In this document: piece by piece, positions 1-6,404 of the stretch
Layout of the letters: every line of letters begins with the position of its first letter
Numbering within the stretch: position 1 is the stretch's first letter
From: JBBRWO01 sp964388455
GTDB taxonomy: Bacteria > Actinomycetota > Coriobacteriia > Anaerosomatales > JAAXUF01
Length of the DNA: 9,568 bases
Reading direction: 5' to 3'
Assembly (NCBI GenBank): GCA_964388455.1
Contig: CAYMAN010000056.1
Span: 1 to 9,568, forward strand
Notes under the pieces: model-generated
What the model saw: only the letters and a program-made list of their open reading frames with translations
What the model was told of the DNA's origin: nothing
The model's database searches: none
Position numbers and translations under genes: made by a program

Positions 1-1683
1 GTCGTCACCGCCGAGAAGAAGCGCCGCAAGGTGGCGCCGCCCACACCGTTCAACACCACAGCACTCCAGGCCGCTGCAGCCAATGAGGGAATCACGCCCG
101 CGCGCACGATGCGCATCGCGGAGTCGCTCTACATGGACGGTCTCGTGAGCTACCCGCGCGTCGACAACACCGTGTACCCCGCGTCACTCGACATTCGCGG
201 CATCCTGAAGTCGCTGTCAGAGGTGCCGGTGTATCGTGCGCAGGTCCAGAGCATTCTGGCCGACGGGCAGCTCCACCCCACACGCGGTGCCAAGGAGACG
301 ACGGACCACCCGCCGATCACCCCGACGGCCGCGGCCGACCCGGACAAGCTCAAGCCGGAGGAGTGGAAGCTCTATAACCTTATCGCGCGCCGCTTCATGG
401 CCACGCTCTCGAACGCCGCGATCATCGAGGGGACCAAGGTGACGATCGATGTTGCCGGCGAGCCGTTCGTCGCCAAGGGCGACATCCTCGCAGAGCCGGG
501 ATTCCGCGCCATCTACCCGTACGGGCTGAAGAAGGACGAGCAGCTTCCGGCTCTGTCGGAGGGCCAGGTCGTTGGGTTCCTCGGCGCGGATCTTGCCGCA
601 AAGCAGACTGAGCCGCCGTCGCGCTACAGCCAGGGCAAGCTCATCCAGGAGATGGAGAAGCGCGGGTTGGGCACCAAGGCGACCCGCCACGCTATCATCG
701 AGCGACTGCTGGACGTGAAGTACGCGGTCAACGAGCCACTTGAGCCCACGTGCCTGGGTCGCGCCGTCATCGAGGCGCTGTCGCAGTATGCGCCGCGCAT
801 CACGACGCCTGACATGACCGCTGAGCTCGAAGCCGAGATGGACAACATCGCTAACGGGCGCAGCAGCCGCACCGAGGTCGTCGGACACTCGCGCCAGCTG
901 CTCGCTAATGTCATGGACGAACTCATCGCCAAGGCCTCTGACGTTGGGGAGGTGCTCAAGGATGCCTCGGCTGATGACGCGAAGGTCGGCGTGTGCCCCA
1001 AGTCGGGGCATGACCTGTTGATCAAGTCGTCGGCGAAGACGCGTGGACAGTTCGTCGGGTGCTCCGGCTGGCCGGACTGCGACGTGACGTATCCGCTGCC
1101 GCAGGGCAAGATCGAGGCCGTCGATGAACCGTGCCCAACCTGCGGTACTGCGCAGATCAAGGTCATTCAGTTCCGCACCAAGCCGCGTATCGCCTGCCTG
1201 GACCCGGCATGCGCCACCAACTATGAGCCCGAGATCAGCATCGGCACCTGTACAACGTGCGCCGAGGCTGCTCGCGCGGGTGATCTGACGGTGCGTCGCT
1301 CGGCCCGCACGCTCAAACGGTTCGTACGCTGCACCAACTACGACGAGTGTGGCGTGAGCTATCCGTTGCCGCAGCGCGGCGAGATCACGGCGACCGGTGA
1401 GCGCTGTGCGTCATGCAACGCGCCGGAGATCATCGTGAACACCGGGCGCGGCCCGTGGCGTATCTGTGTCGACCCCAACTGTCCCGGCAAGATCGAGGCC
1501 GCCGAGAAGAAGGAAGCGGCAGCCGCTGCCAAACTCGCGGCCAAGGATGCGGCCAAGGCGAAGAAGGATGCGGCCAAGGCCGCTCCCAAGAAGCCGGCAG
1601 CGAAGAAGGCAGCGGCCAAGAAGCCAGCGGCCAAGAAGGCCGCCACCAAGAAGCCGGCAGCCAAGAAGCCGACGGCCGAGTAG
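1..1683 (+). CDS. topA: DNA topoisomerase I (type IA), C-terminal part; 5' end outside window
   Basis: This is the 3' part of a type IA topoisomerase, which relaxes negative supercoils by cutting one strand through a 5'-phosphotyrosine. The reading frame is open from base 1, so the GTG at 31 is not the true start; 560 codons are visible and the TOPRIM domain lies upstream. The active-site motif SYPRVDNTVYP has its Tyr codon at 151-153. TTDHPPITP follows (His at 307-309), then a PPSRYSQGKLIQEMEKRGLG segment near 613-672. The wording of these motifs (SYPR-DNTVYP, GTKATR) resembles archaeal-type TopA more than E. coli TopA. Four Cys-rich zinc ribbons occupy about 994-1482 in an A-B-A'-B' order. 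In the first, the second Cys is replaced (CPKSGH). The last 60 or so residues are a Lys/Ala-rich basic tail, which in high-GC Gram-positive TopA is thought to aid DNA binding. Family assignment is secure. Confidence 0.96.
   Translation, partial: VVTAEKKRRKVAPPTPFNTTALQAAAANEGITPARTMRIAESLYMDGLVSYPRVDNTVYPASLDIRGILKSLSEVPVYRAQVQSILADGQLHPTRGAKETTDHPPITPTAAADPDKLKPEEWKLYNLIARRFMATLSNAAIIEGTKVTIDVAGEPFVAKGDILAEPGFRAIYPYGLKKDEQLPALSEGQVVGFLGADLAAKQTEPPSRYSQGKLIQEMEKRGLGTKATRHAIIERLLDVKYAVNEPLEPTCLGRAVIEALSQYAPRITTPDMTAELEAEMDNIANGRSSRTEVVGHSRQLLANVMDELIAKASDVGEVLKDASADDAKVGVCPKSGHDLLIKSSAKTRGQFVGCSGWPDCDVTYPLPQGKIEAVDEPCPTCGTAQIKVIQFRTKPRIACLDPACATNYEPEISIGTCTTCAEAARAGDLTVRRSARTLKRFVRCTNYDECGVSYPLPQRGEITATGERCASCNAPEIIVNTGRGPWRICVDPNCPGKIEAAEKKEAAAAAKLAAKDAAKAKKDAAKAAPKKPAAKKAAAKKPAAKKAATKKPAAKKPTAE
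1588..1677 (+). repeat. Six tandem 15-bp units encoding KKPAA-type pentapeptides in the topA tail
   Basis: Six consecutive in-frame 15-bp units, each starting AAGAAG, encode KKPAA, KKAAA, KKPAA, KKAAT, KKPAA and KKPTA, followed by Glu and the stop codon. Just upstream, a 17-bp direct repeat (AAGGATGCGGCCAAGGC at 1543-1559 and 1564-1580) encodes similar Lys/Ala-rich peptide. The pattern suits expansion by replication slippage of a histone H1-like basic tail. Copy number may vary between strains. Confidence 0.9.
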
Positions 1684-1732
1684 GTTCTCCGCGAGGCGCG
1701 CAGTAGCGACGGGTGCGTGTGTTCAAGCCCCG

Positions 1733-1753
1733 CTGAGGGCATGAACTCCTCAG
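1733..1753 (+). other. Small inverted repeat in the topA downstream gap
   Basis: CTGAGG (1733-1738) and CCTCAG (1748-1753) form a perfect 6-bp stem with a 9-nt loop, about 50 bp after the topA stop codon. No T-run follows, so it is not a convincing intrinsic terminator. The rest of the 1684-1784 gap shows no recognisable promoter. The only other signal is a weak GGAG at 1775-1778 that could serve as the ribosome binding site of the next gene. Confidence 0.3.
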
Positions 1754-1784
1754 GCCTGTCCGCCAGCGAGAGCCGGAGTCAGCC

Positions 1785-2393
1785 ATGAGAATCGCGGTCG
1801 TGCAGCACCGACTCAGAGCCACCCCGAGCGAAGACATGTCCGCGCTAGCGGCGGCGTCCGATCGAGCTGTCGCAGCAGGGGCTGAGTGGGTCGTGTTGCC
1901 CACGGCGCTTTCGATCGACACCTCTCCGGAGCCGTTTCTCGCTGCGTGCACTCCGCCGCCCGACCTCGGCTCCATTCTTGAGTTGCACGGCGATGAGTGC
2001 AGCGACGAGAAGGTGCTTGCGTCGGCCAGGCTGGCCCCTCCGGATGTGACAGTGCTCCGGCCGCTCTCCGAGAACGATCTGCAATCGGAGTCGTTCCTCG
2101 AACTCGCAATCGCCTTGTCCGACTCACTCACCGGACTGGTGATCATCGCGGAGTGTGCCGGCGCCGAGCCGGGCGACCCGGGTCACGGGGGGAGTGCGGT
2201 GGTGGCCCTCGGCGAAGTGGTCGCAGAGGCTCTCGCTGAGGACGACTTCATCCTGGCCGACGTGGCCGTCCCGATCGCGCATCCGGAACCCCGCGAACCG
2301 ATGCCGCCGATCCCGCTCCTGCTTCGTCAACGGACGGCGTTTCATGCCGGACACAAGTTGGAAGTCCCGGACTACCCCTCCGACATCAGCTGA
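1785..2393 (+). CDS. Short nitrilase-fold-like protein lacking the catalytic triad; function unknown
   Basis: A 202-aa protein. The N-terminus (MRIAVVQHRL, then AAGAEWVVLPTAL at 30-42) matches the first strand-helix-strand of carbon-nitrogen hydrolases, where the last strand normally ends in the catalytic Glu of LPE. Here that residue is Thr40. The C-terminal part (about 106-162: LTGLVIIAECAG, GGSAVVALGEVVAEA, FILADVAVP) matches the late nitrilase strands, the GxS strand and the closing strand of the fold. The roughly 100 residues that would carry the catalytic Lys and Cys are mostly absent: the family is usually 260-300 aa. Cys124 sits where nitrilases have the late Asn-x-x-Gly segment, so it is not the nucleophile. 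No frameshift is visible and the frame is intact, so it may be a non-enzymatic binding or partner protein, or a decaying paralogue. GGAG at 1775-1778 supports this ATG. It stands alone between topA and mdh. Confidence 0.6.
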   Translation: MRIAVVQHRLRATPSEDMSALAAASDRAVAAGAEWVVLPTALSIDTSPEPFLAACTPPPDLGSILELHGDECSDEKVLASARLAPPDVTVLRPLSENDLQSESFLELAIALSDSLTGLVIIAECAGAEPGDPGHGGSAVVALGEVVAEALAEDDFILADVAVPIAHPEPREPMPPIPLLLRQRTAFHAGHKLEVPDYPSDIS

Positions 2394-2416
2394 GGGAGTC
2401 ACCCGTAGCTCGTCAA

Positions 2417-2425
2417 TGCTAGAAT
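2417..2425 (+). promoter_or_regulatory. Candidate extended -10 promoter for the mdh operon
   Basis: TGCTAGAAT is an extended -10 element (TG, one base, then TAGAAT, five of six matches to TATAAT). It lies in the only real gap before the long gene train. No good -35 hexamer sits 16-18 bp upstream, which fits an extended -10 promoter. Transcription would begin near 2432, giving a leader of about 60 nt that contains the hairpin at 2441-2466. Confidence 0.5.
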
Positions 2426-2440
2426 CGGACGCGACTTCAC

Positions 2441-2466
2441 GCGCCACACAATCGATGTGTCGGCGC
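2441..2466 (+). promoter_or_regulatory. Strong hairpin / inverted repeat in the mdh leader
   Basis: GCGCCACACA (2441-2450) pairs with TGTGT (2456-2460) and GGCGC (2462-2466), giving ten base pairs interrupted by one bulged C at 2461, with the loop ATCGA. It is not followed by a T-run, so it is unlikely to be a simple terminator. It lies just downstream of the predicted transcription start and ends 27 nt before the mdh ATG. It could be an operator for a dimeric repressor, a leader structure that stabilises the mRNA, or a control element. The sequence does not decide between these. Confidence 0.55.
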
Positions 2467-2484
2467 TTCATTCAGCGGTGGAAG

Positions 2485-2489
2485 AGGGG
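2485..2489 (+). promoter_or_regulatory. Ribosome binding site fixing the mdh start
   Basis: AGGGG lies 4 nt before the ATG at 2494. The mdh frame stays open far upstream (to an ATG at 2155), so this site and the onset of the dinucleotide-binding strand are what place the true start at 2494. Confidence 0.7.
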
Positions 2490-2493
2490 TTTC

Positions 2494-3429
2494 ATGGGCT
2501 ACCCGAAAGTGACCGTGGTCGGAGCCGGCCAAGTAGGCGCGACGGCCGCGCAGTTGCTCGTCCTCCACGACATCGCCGATGTCGTCATGATCGACGTCGC
2601 GGAGGGTCTGCCACAGGGCAAAGCGCTCGACATGATGCACATGCGCTCGGTCGAGAAGTTCGGTCCCACGGTCATGGGCACCAATGACTACTCTGACACC
2701 GCCGGCTCCGACGTTGTGGTCGTCACCGCCGGCGTACCGCGCAAGCCGGGCATGACCCGCGACGACCTCCTCGCCATCAACCGCTCGATCGTCGACAGCG
2801 TCATCTCGCAGGTGGTCACCGTCTCCCCGGATGCGATCATCGTCTGCGTGACCAACCCGCTCGACGTCATGACCTATCTCGCCAAAAACGTATCCGGCCT
2901 GCCCACGAGCCGCATCTTCGGCATGGGGGGCGTGCTCGACACCGCCCGATTCGCCTTCGCCATCGCCGAGAAGACCGGCGCCGCCATCGCGGACATCGAT
3001 GCGCTGGCGATGGGTGCTCACGGTGACGCCATGGTCCCGATGCCGCGCTTCTCGACGGTAGCCGGCGCCACGTTGACAGACCTGCTGCCCGCCGAGGATG
3101 TCGAGGCACTCACGCAGCGCACCATCTACGGCGGTGCCGAGGTTGTCGCTCTCCTCAAGACCGGTTCGGCGTACTACGCGCCTGCGGCCAGCGTGGTCAG
3201 CATGGTACGCGCGATCCTCGGCGACACGGGCGAGACGATGCCGGTCTGCGCGTACCTCTCGGGCGAGTACGGCATCGACGACATCTATATGAGCGTTCCG
3301 GCGCGCCTCGGGCGAGAGGGCGTCCTTGAAGTCGTCGAACTCCCCCTGAACACCGAAGAGTTCGCGGCACTGCACGCGTCCGCAGCAACGATCGCTGAAG
3401 CCGTCGACGCGCTCGGCCTGCGGGCGTAA
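2494..3429 (+). CDS. mdh: Malate dehydrogenase, LDH-like, NAD-dependent
   Basis: A 311-aa protein, the usual length for the LDH-like (tetrameric type) malate dehydrogenases. It interconverts malate and oxaloacetate with NAD(H) in the cytosol. The N-terminal Rossmann fold shows VVGAGQVG (GxGxxG at 10-15) and Asp34 at the end of the second strand, which favours NAD over NADP. The substrate loop GVPRKPGMTR (80-89) carries Arg83, the residue that marks MDH; LDH has Gln there. Also visible are Arg89, Asn121 in VTNPLD, Asp149 and Arg152 in GVLDTAR, and the catalytic His176 in GAHGD. It is the first gene of a tightly packed train, with the fumarase alpha gene starting 2 nt after its stop codon. The two enzymes catalyse consecutive steps. 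All key residues are present. Confidence 0.97.
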   Translation: MGYPKVTVVGAGQVGATAAQLLVLHDIADVVMIDVAEGLPQGKALDMMHMRSVEKFGPTVMGTNDYSDTAGSDVVVVTAGVPRKPGMTRDDLLAINRSIVDSVISQVVTVSPDAIIVCVTNPLDVMTYLAKNVSGLPTSRIFGMGGVLDTARFAFAIAEKTGAAIADIDALAMGAHGDAMVPMPRFSTVAGATLTDLLPAEDVEALTQRTIYGGAEVVALLKTGSAYYAPAASVVSMVRAILGDTGETMPVCAYLSGEYGIDDIYMSVPARLGREGVLEVVELPLNTEEFAALHASAATIAEAVDALGLRA

Positions 3430-3431
3430 GC

Positions 3432-4283
3432 GTGCTCACGAGCGCACAGATCGCAGACGCTGTTCGCAAGGCGATCCCGCAAGCCGCCAGATTGCTGCGG
3501 CCTGACGCGCTCGTCGCGCTGCGAGCGGCCGCGGAGGCAGAGCGTTCGCCGCGCGGCCGCGCGGTCCTCGGCCAGCTGCTTGAGAACGCCCGGCTCGCCG
3601 AGGCGGACTCGATGCCGCTGTGCCAGGACACCGGCACCGTGTGGGTCCGCGTCGAGCTCGGCGCCGACGAGTGCGTGTCAGGCGACCTGCAGGCGGCCAT
3701 CGACGCCGCCGTCGCTGAGGCGTATCGCGAAGCCGGGCTCCGGATGAGCGTTGTTCGTGACGCGCTCTTCGACCGCTCCAACACCGCCGACAACACGCCG
3801 GCGTTCATCGATATCGCCTTCGGTGCCCGCGCACAGCGTACGGGCGCCACCGTCCACGTCATGCTCAAGGGCGGCGGCAGCGACAACGCCAGCCGCGTCG
3901 TCATGCTTGCGCCGGGTGCCGGAATCGAGGGTGTCAGACGCGTAGTGCTCGAGTGCGTCGCCGAGAAAGCCACAGGCGCGTGCCCGCCACTTCTTGTGGG
4001 CGTCGGCGTGGGAGCGACGTTCGACAAGGTCGGCGGGCTCGCTAAGAAAGCGCTGCTGCGGGAGATCGGGTCACCGAATCCGGATGCACAGGCCGCAGCG
4101 CTGGAGGCGGACCTCCTCGGCTTGGTGAACGCGACCGGCATCGGTCCTGCCGGCCTCGGTGGCGATATCACGGCGCTCGCGGTGCACGTGGCCACAGCGC
4201 CCTGCCACATCGCGGCGCTTCCGGTCGCGGTCAACATGGGGTGCTCGGCGATTCGCTCGACGAGCGTGGAGGTCGGGTCGTGA
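3432..4283 (+). CDS. fumA: Fumarate hydratase class I, alpha subunit (N-terminal domain type)
   Basis: A 283-aa protein of the Fe-S hydro-lyase family, whose two-subunit members are class I fumarases or L(+)-tartrate dehydratases. Three Cys that typically bind the [4Fe-4S] cluster are visible: Cys64 in MPLCQDTGT, Cys184 in ATGACPP and Cys271 in NMGCSA. KGGGSDN (146-152) is the conserved loop; relatives more often have Glu where Asp151 sits. The GTG start lies 2 nt after the mdh stop with no clear Shine-Dalgarno, so translational coupling is likely. The N-terminus LTSAQIADAVRKAI fits the family start. The partner beta subunit is at 5796-6404, separated by a transporter gene. Fumarase rather than tartrate dehydratase is favoured by the mdh neighbour. 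The cluster type is oxygen-sensitive, which fits an anaerobe. The symbol follows two-subunit usage, not the E. coli isozyme names. Confidence 0.94.
   Translation: MLTSAQIADAVRKAIPQAARLLRPDALVALRAAAEAERSPRGRAVLGQLLENARLAEADSMPLCQDTGTVWVRVELGADECVSGDLQAAIDAAVAEAYREAGLRMSVVRDALFDRSNTADNTPAFIDIAFGARAQRTGATVHVMLKGGGSDNASRVVMLAPGAGIEGVRRVVLECVAEKATGACPPLLVGVGVGATFDKVGGLAKKALLREIGSPNPDAQAAALEADLLGLVNATGIGPAGLGGDITALAVHVATAPCHIAALPVAVNMGCSAIRSTSVEVGS
4268..4272 (+). promoter_or_regulatory. Ribosome binding site deciding the GTG start of the MFS gene
   Basis: GGAGG lies 7 nt before GTG at 4280. It favours this start over the in-frame ATG at 4241, which would extend the protein into the conserved end of the fumarase alpha gene without any comparable site. 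Confidence 0.75.
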
Positions 4284-5803
4284 GCGAGTATCCCCAGGAG
4301 ACCGTGATCGCGGAAGCGGGCGTGCCTGCAGCATCCGCTTCGAAGGGCGCCTATCGCCGAATCCTCGCGAAGAAGCCGTTCAGACGGCTGTGGTATGCGC
4401 AGTTCGTGAGCGGGGTGGGCGACTGGCTGGTCATCGGATTCCTGATGCCGCTGGTCAAGACGCTTTCCGGCGGTTCGTCCTTCGCTGTTGCCGGCATCCT
4501 CATCGCCAAGATCATTCCGGCGCTCATATTCAGCCCGGTCATCGGCGTACTGGTCGATCGATTCGATCGACGGCGCGTGATGATCGCGGCAGACCTGACC
4601 CGGGCAGTGCTCGCAATCGTGCTCATCACCACGAACAGCCTCGGGGTCATCTACCTCATCGTGCTGCTCATGGAAACCGCGTCGCTCTTCTTCTGGCCGG
4701 CGCGCAACTCGCTCATTCCGCTGCTGGTGGACGAGGACGACATCACCGCCGCCAACGGCCTCGCGTACACGACCCAGCAGGCGAGCATGCTCATCGGTCT
4801 GACCGCGGTGGGCGCCATCCTGGCCGGCTTCGAAGCCGGCGTGCGCGCTGTGCTCGATGCGAACCTGCCGGTCGTCGATCAGCTTGTCGGCCTGTTCGCC
4901 CCGGCACTGCTCGGACCGCGTGCGGGCGTTGTGCTCGACGTGTTCACCTTCCTGTTCTCGGCGGCGATGGTCTACACGATTCGCGTCAACGCCAAGCCGA
5001 TTCACGAACTCGGTCAGCAGGCCCGTCTCGGTTGGTCACTCGTCGGGCGAGACGTCGTCGAGTCGTTCCGGTTCATGGGTGAGCACAAGGAGCTGCGCGG
5101 GCTGCTCGTCACGATCGGTCTGGCGATCCTGGGGGGCGGCGCGATCATCCCCGTAGGGCTGACGTACGTCGACGACAACCTCACCGGCGGGCTGCCCTTC
5201 GCTGACCGCGTGCAACTCCTGCAGCAGCTCACCGCATCGCCGGCGGTGTTCATGCTCGTGTTCATGGCGCTTGGAATGGTGTTCGGCGCGCTGATCGTGC
5301 CGCGCCTCGAGCACAACGTGAAGCTCCAGCTGCTCTTCGCCGGCAGCGTCGCGGCATTCGGCGTGTCGCTGTTCGGGTTCGCGAGCGTCAATGCATACTG
5401 GCTCGCCGGCATCTTCGGCGTCATCGCCGGTGCGTGCATCGCAACGGTCACCGTGGCGGGCAACAGCTACGTGATGCGCACCACCTCCGACGAGCTTCGC
5501 GGCCGCGTCTTCACGTCGCTCGAGGCCGTCATCAAAGTCTCCATGCTGCTCTCGATGGTCATCATGGCTCCGCTCGCCGACCTCGCCGACAAGATCATCG
5601 TGTCGGTCGCCGCCAGCAACGACATCCCGGCCTACGCGATCACCACGACCGGTTCGAGGCTCACGCTGCAGTTCGCTTCGCTGATCGTCCTCGGCGCAGC
5701 GGTCTTCGCGTTCAAGACGCTGAGCTGGCGCGTTTGCAACGAGGACGACGCCCCTGCACCTGCGACCACCCTACCTGCCGAGGAGGCCGAGGCCGATGTC
5801 TGA
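4280..5803 (+). CDS. Major facilitator superfamily transporter, MFS_3/EntS-like; substrate unknown
   Basis: A 507-aa integral membrane protein with about twelve hydrophobic segments, roughly at 38-60, 67-92, 105-120, 122-145, 165-185, 215-235, 272-295, 318-340, 347-368, 372-395, 412-432 and 462-480. The MFS loop motif GVLVDRFDRRRVM (89-101) follows the second segment, and the C-terminal half has SDELRGRVFTSLEA (403-416), typical of the EntS/MFS_3-like exporter branch. Two loops (about 183-218 and 297-318) are longer than in small MFS pumps, and the acidic tail is cytoplasmic. The start is GTG in a GTGA overlap with the fumarase alpha stop; the end overlaps the fumarase beta start by 8 nt. The position suggests co-expression with fumarase and perhaps transport of a related organic acid, but the subfamily is better known for efflux of drugs or siderophores, so the substrate is not assigned. 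Confidence 0.9.
   Translation: MSEYPQETVIAEAGVPAASASKGAYRRILAKKPFRRLWYAQFVSGVGDWLVIGFLMPLVKTLSGGSSFAVAGILIAKIIPALIFSPVIGVLVDRFDRRRVMIAADLTRAVLAIVLITTNSLGVIYLIVLLMETASLFFWPARNSLIPLLVDEDDITAANGLAYTTQQASMLIGLTAVGAILAGFEAGVRAVLDANLPVVDQLVGLFAPALLGPRAGVVLDVFTFLFSAAMVYTIRVNAKPIHELGQQARLGWSLVGRDVVESFRFMGEHKELRGLLVTIGLAILGGGAIIPVGLTYVDDNLTGGLPFADRVQLLQQLTASPAVFMLVFMALGMVFGALIVPRLEHNVKLQLLFAGSVAAFGVSLFGFASVNAYWLAGIFGVIAGACIATVTVAGNSYVMRTTSDELRGRVFTSLEAVIKVSMLLSMVIMAPLADLADKIIVSVAASNDIPAYAITTTGSRLTLQFASLIVLGAAVFAFKTLSWRVCNEDDAPAPATTLPAEEAEADV
5781..5786 (+). promoter_or_regulatory. Strong Shine-Dalgarno for the fumarase beta gene
   Basis: A perfect AGGAGG lies inside the end of the MFS coding sequence, 9 nt before the ATG at 5796. 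The beta subunit therefore has its own strong initiation site and does not depend only on readthrough from the transporter gene. Confidence 0.75.
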
Positions 5804-6404
5804 GCCGACCACTCGGCCCACCGCCGACCCAGTCACCGGCCCCCGGCGCCTTGACCTTCCCGCCAGCAAGGCCGATCTCTCGGCGTTGAGAGCGGGTGAC
5901 GAGGTCCGTCTCTTCGGCGATGTCTTTACCGCTCGCGACGCCGGTCATGCCCGGTTGCTCGCGGCGCTGGCAAGGGACGGCGAGTTGCCGTTCGGCCTCG
6001 CGGGGCAGACGCTGTTCTACGCAGGTCCCACGCCGCCCGCCGACGGGTACCCTGCGGGCTCAGTCGGACCCACCACCGCCGGCCGCATGGACTTCGCCAA
6101 GCCAGAGCTGCTCGCAGCCGGTATCGTCGCCGTCATCGGCAAGGGCTCGCGTTCGCCTGAGGCGCGCGCCGCCTTTATCGAGAACGGCGCGGTGTACTTT
6201 GCCGCCGTCGGTGGTGCGGCTGCGCTTCTCGGCAAGCACGTGGTAGCCGCCGAGCCCATCGCGTGGCCCGAGCTGGGCACCGAGGCGTTGGTGCGCCTGA
6301 CACTCGAGGACTTCCCGGTGTTCGTCGCGCTCGACGTGTGCGGCACCGACCTGTATGAAGCAGCGCCAGTCGCCTGGCGCGCCGAGAAGGAAGACGCACA
6401 GTGA
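5796..6404 (+). CDS. fumB: Fumarate hydratase class I, beta subunit (C-terminal domain type)
   Basis: A 202-aa protein matching the C-terminal, swivelling domain of class I fumarases and tartrate dehydratases. Diagnostic segments are LRAGDEVRLFGDVFTARDAGH (31-51, including Arg47, Asp48 and His51), LFYAGPTP (73-80), GSVGPTTAGRMD (88-99), IGKG (114-117), GAVYFAAVGGAAALLGK (131-147) and a late VALDVCGTDLYE. It pairs with the alpha subunit at 3432-4283 to form the active hydro-lyase. It has about 25 poorly conserved residues before the domain begins, so a slightly later start is possible, but the perfect AGGAGG supports the ATG at 5796. It overlaps the MFS gene by 8 nt and the next gene (tmk) by 4 nt. 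The symbol is used for the beta subunit, not the E. coli FumB isozyme. Confidence 0.94.
   Translation: MSEPTTRPTADPVTGPRRLDLPASKADLSALRAGDEVRLFGDVFTARDAGHARLLAALARDGELPFGLAGQTLFYAGPTPPADGYPAGSVGPTTAGRMDFAKPELLAAGIVAVIGKGSRSPEARAAFIENGAVYFAAVGGAAALLGKHVVAAEPIAWPELGTEALVRLTLEDFPVFVALDVCGTDLYEAAPVAWRAEKEDAQ

Noticed and set aside
1716..1735. TTCAAGCCCC segment resembling a tRNA T arm after topA
   Set aside because: The flanking bases do not pair into a T stem, and no acceptor or anticodon arm can be built around it, so it is not a tRNA or an attachment-site remnant I can support.
1741..1788. 15-codon reading frame overlapping the start of the nitrilase-like gene by ATGA
   Set aside because: It is very short, has no ribosome binding site, and its peptide shows no feature of a leader peptide. 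Chance is the simpler reading.
2155..2493. Upstream extension of the mdh frame to an ATG at 2155
   Set aside because: The added residues are Arg/Ser-rich, overlap the nitrilase-like gene in another frame, and precede the conserved MDH start. AGGGG at 2485-2489 points to the ATG at 2494.
3073..3078. Perfect TTGACA inside mdh
   Set aside because: No acceptable -10 hexamer lies 16-19 bp downstream, and the site is in the middle of a conserved gene.
2437..3375. 312-aa open frame on the minus strand across mdh
   Set aside because: Composition is dominated by Arg, His, Gly and Asp, with no motif. It is fully covered by a well-supported mdh on the other strand.
4553..4571. Inverted repeat with 9-bp arms around one T in the MFS gene
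   Set aside because: It encodes the VDRFDRR part of the MFS loop motif. Two Asp-Arg pairs written with the same codons produce the symmetry, so the protein motif explains it.
3197..5005. 602-aa open frame on the minus strand
   Set aside because: It is antisense to mdh, fumarase alpha and the MFS gene, all with clear family motifs. Its translation is rich in Arg, Ala, Ser and Pro without any recognisable domain, the usual shadow in high-GC DNA.
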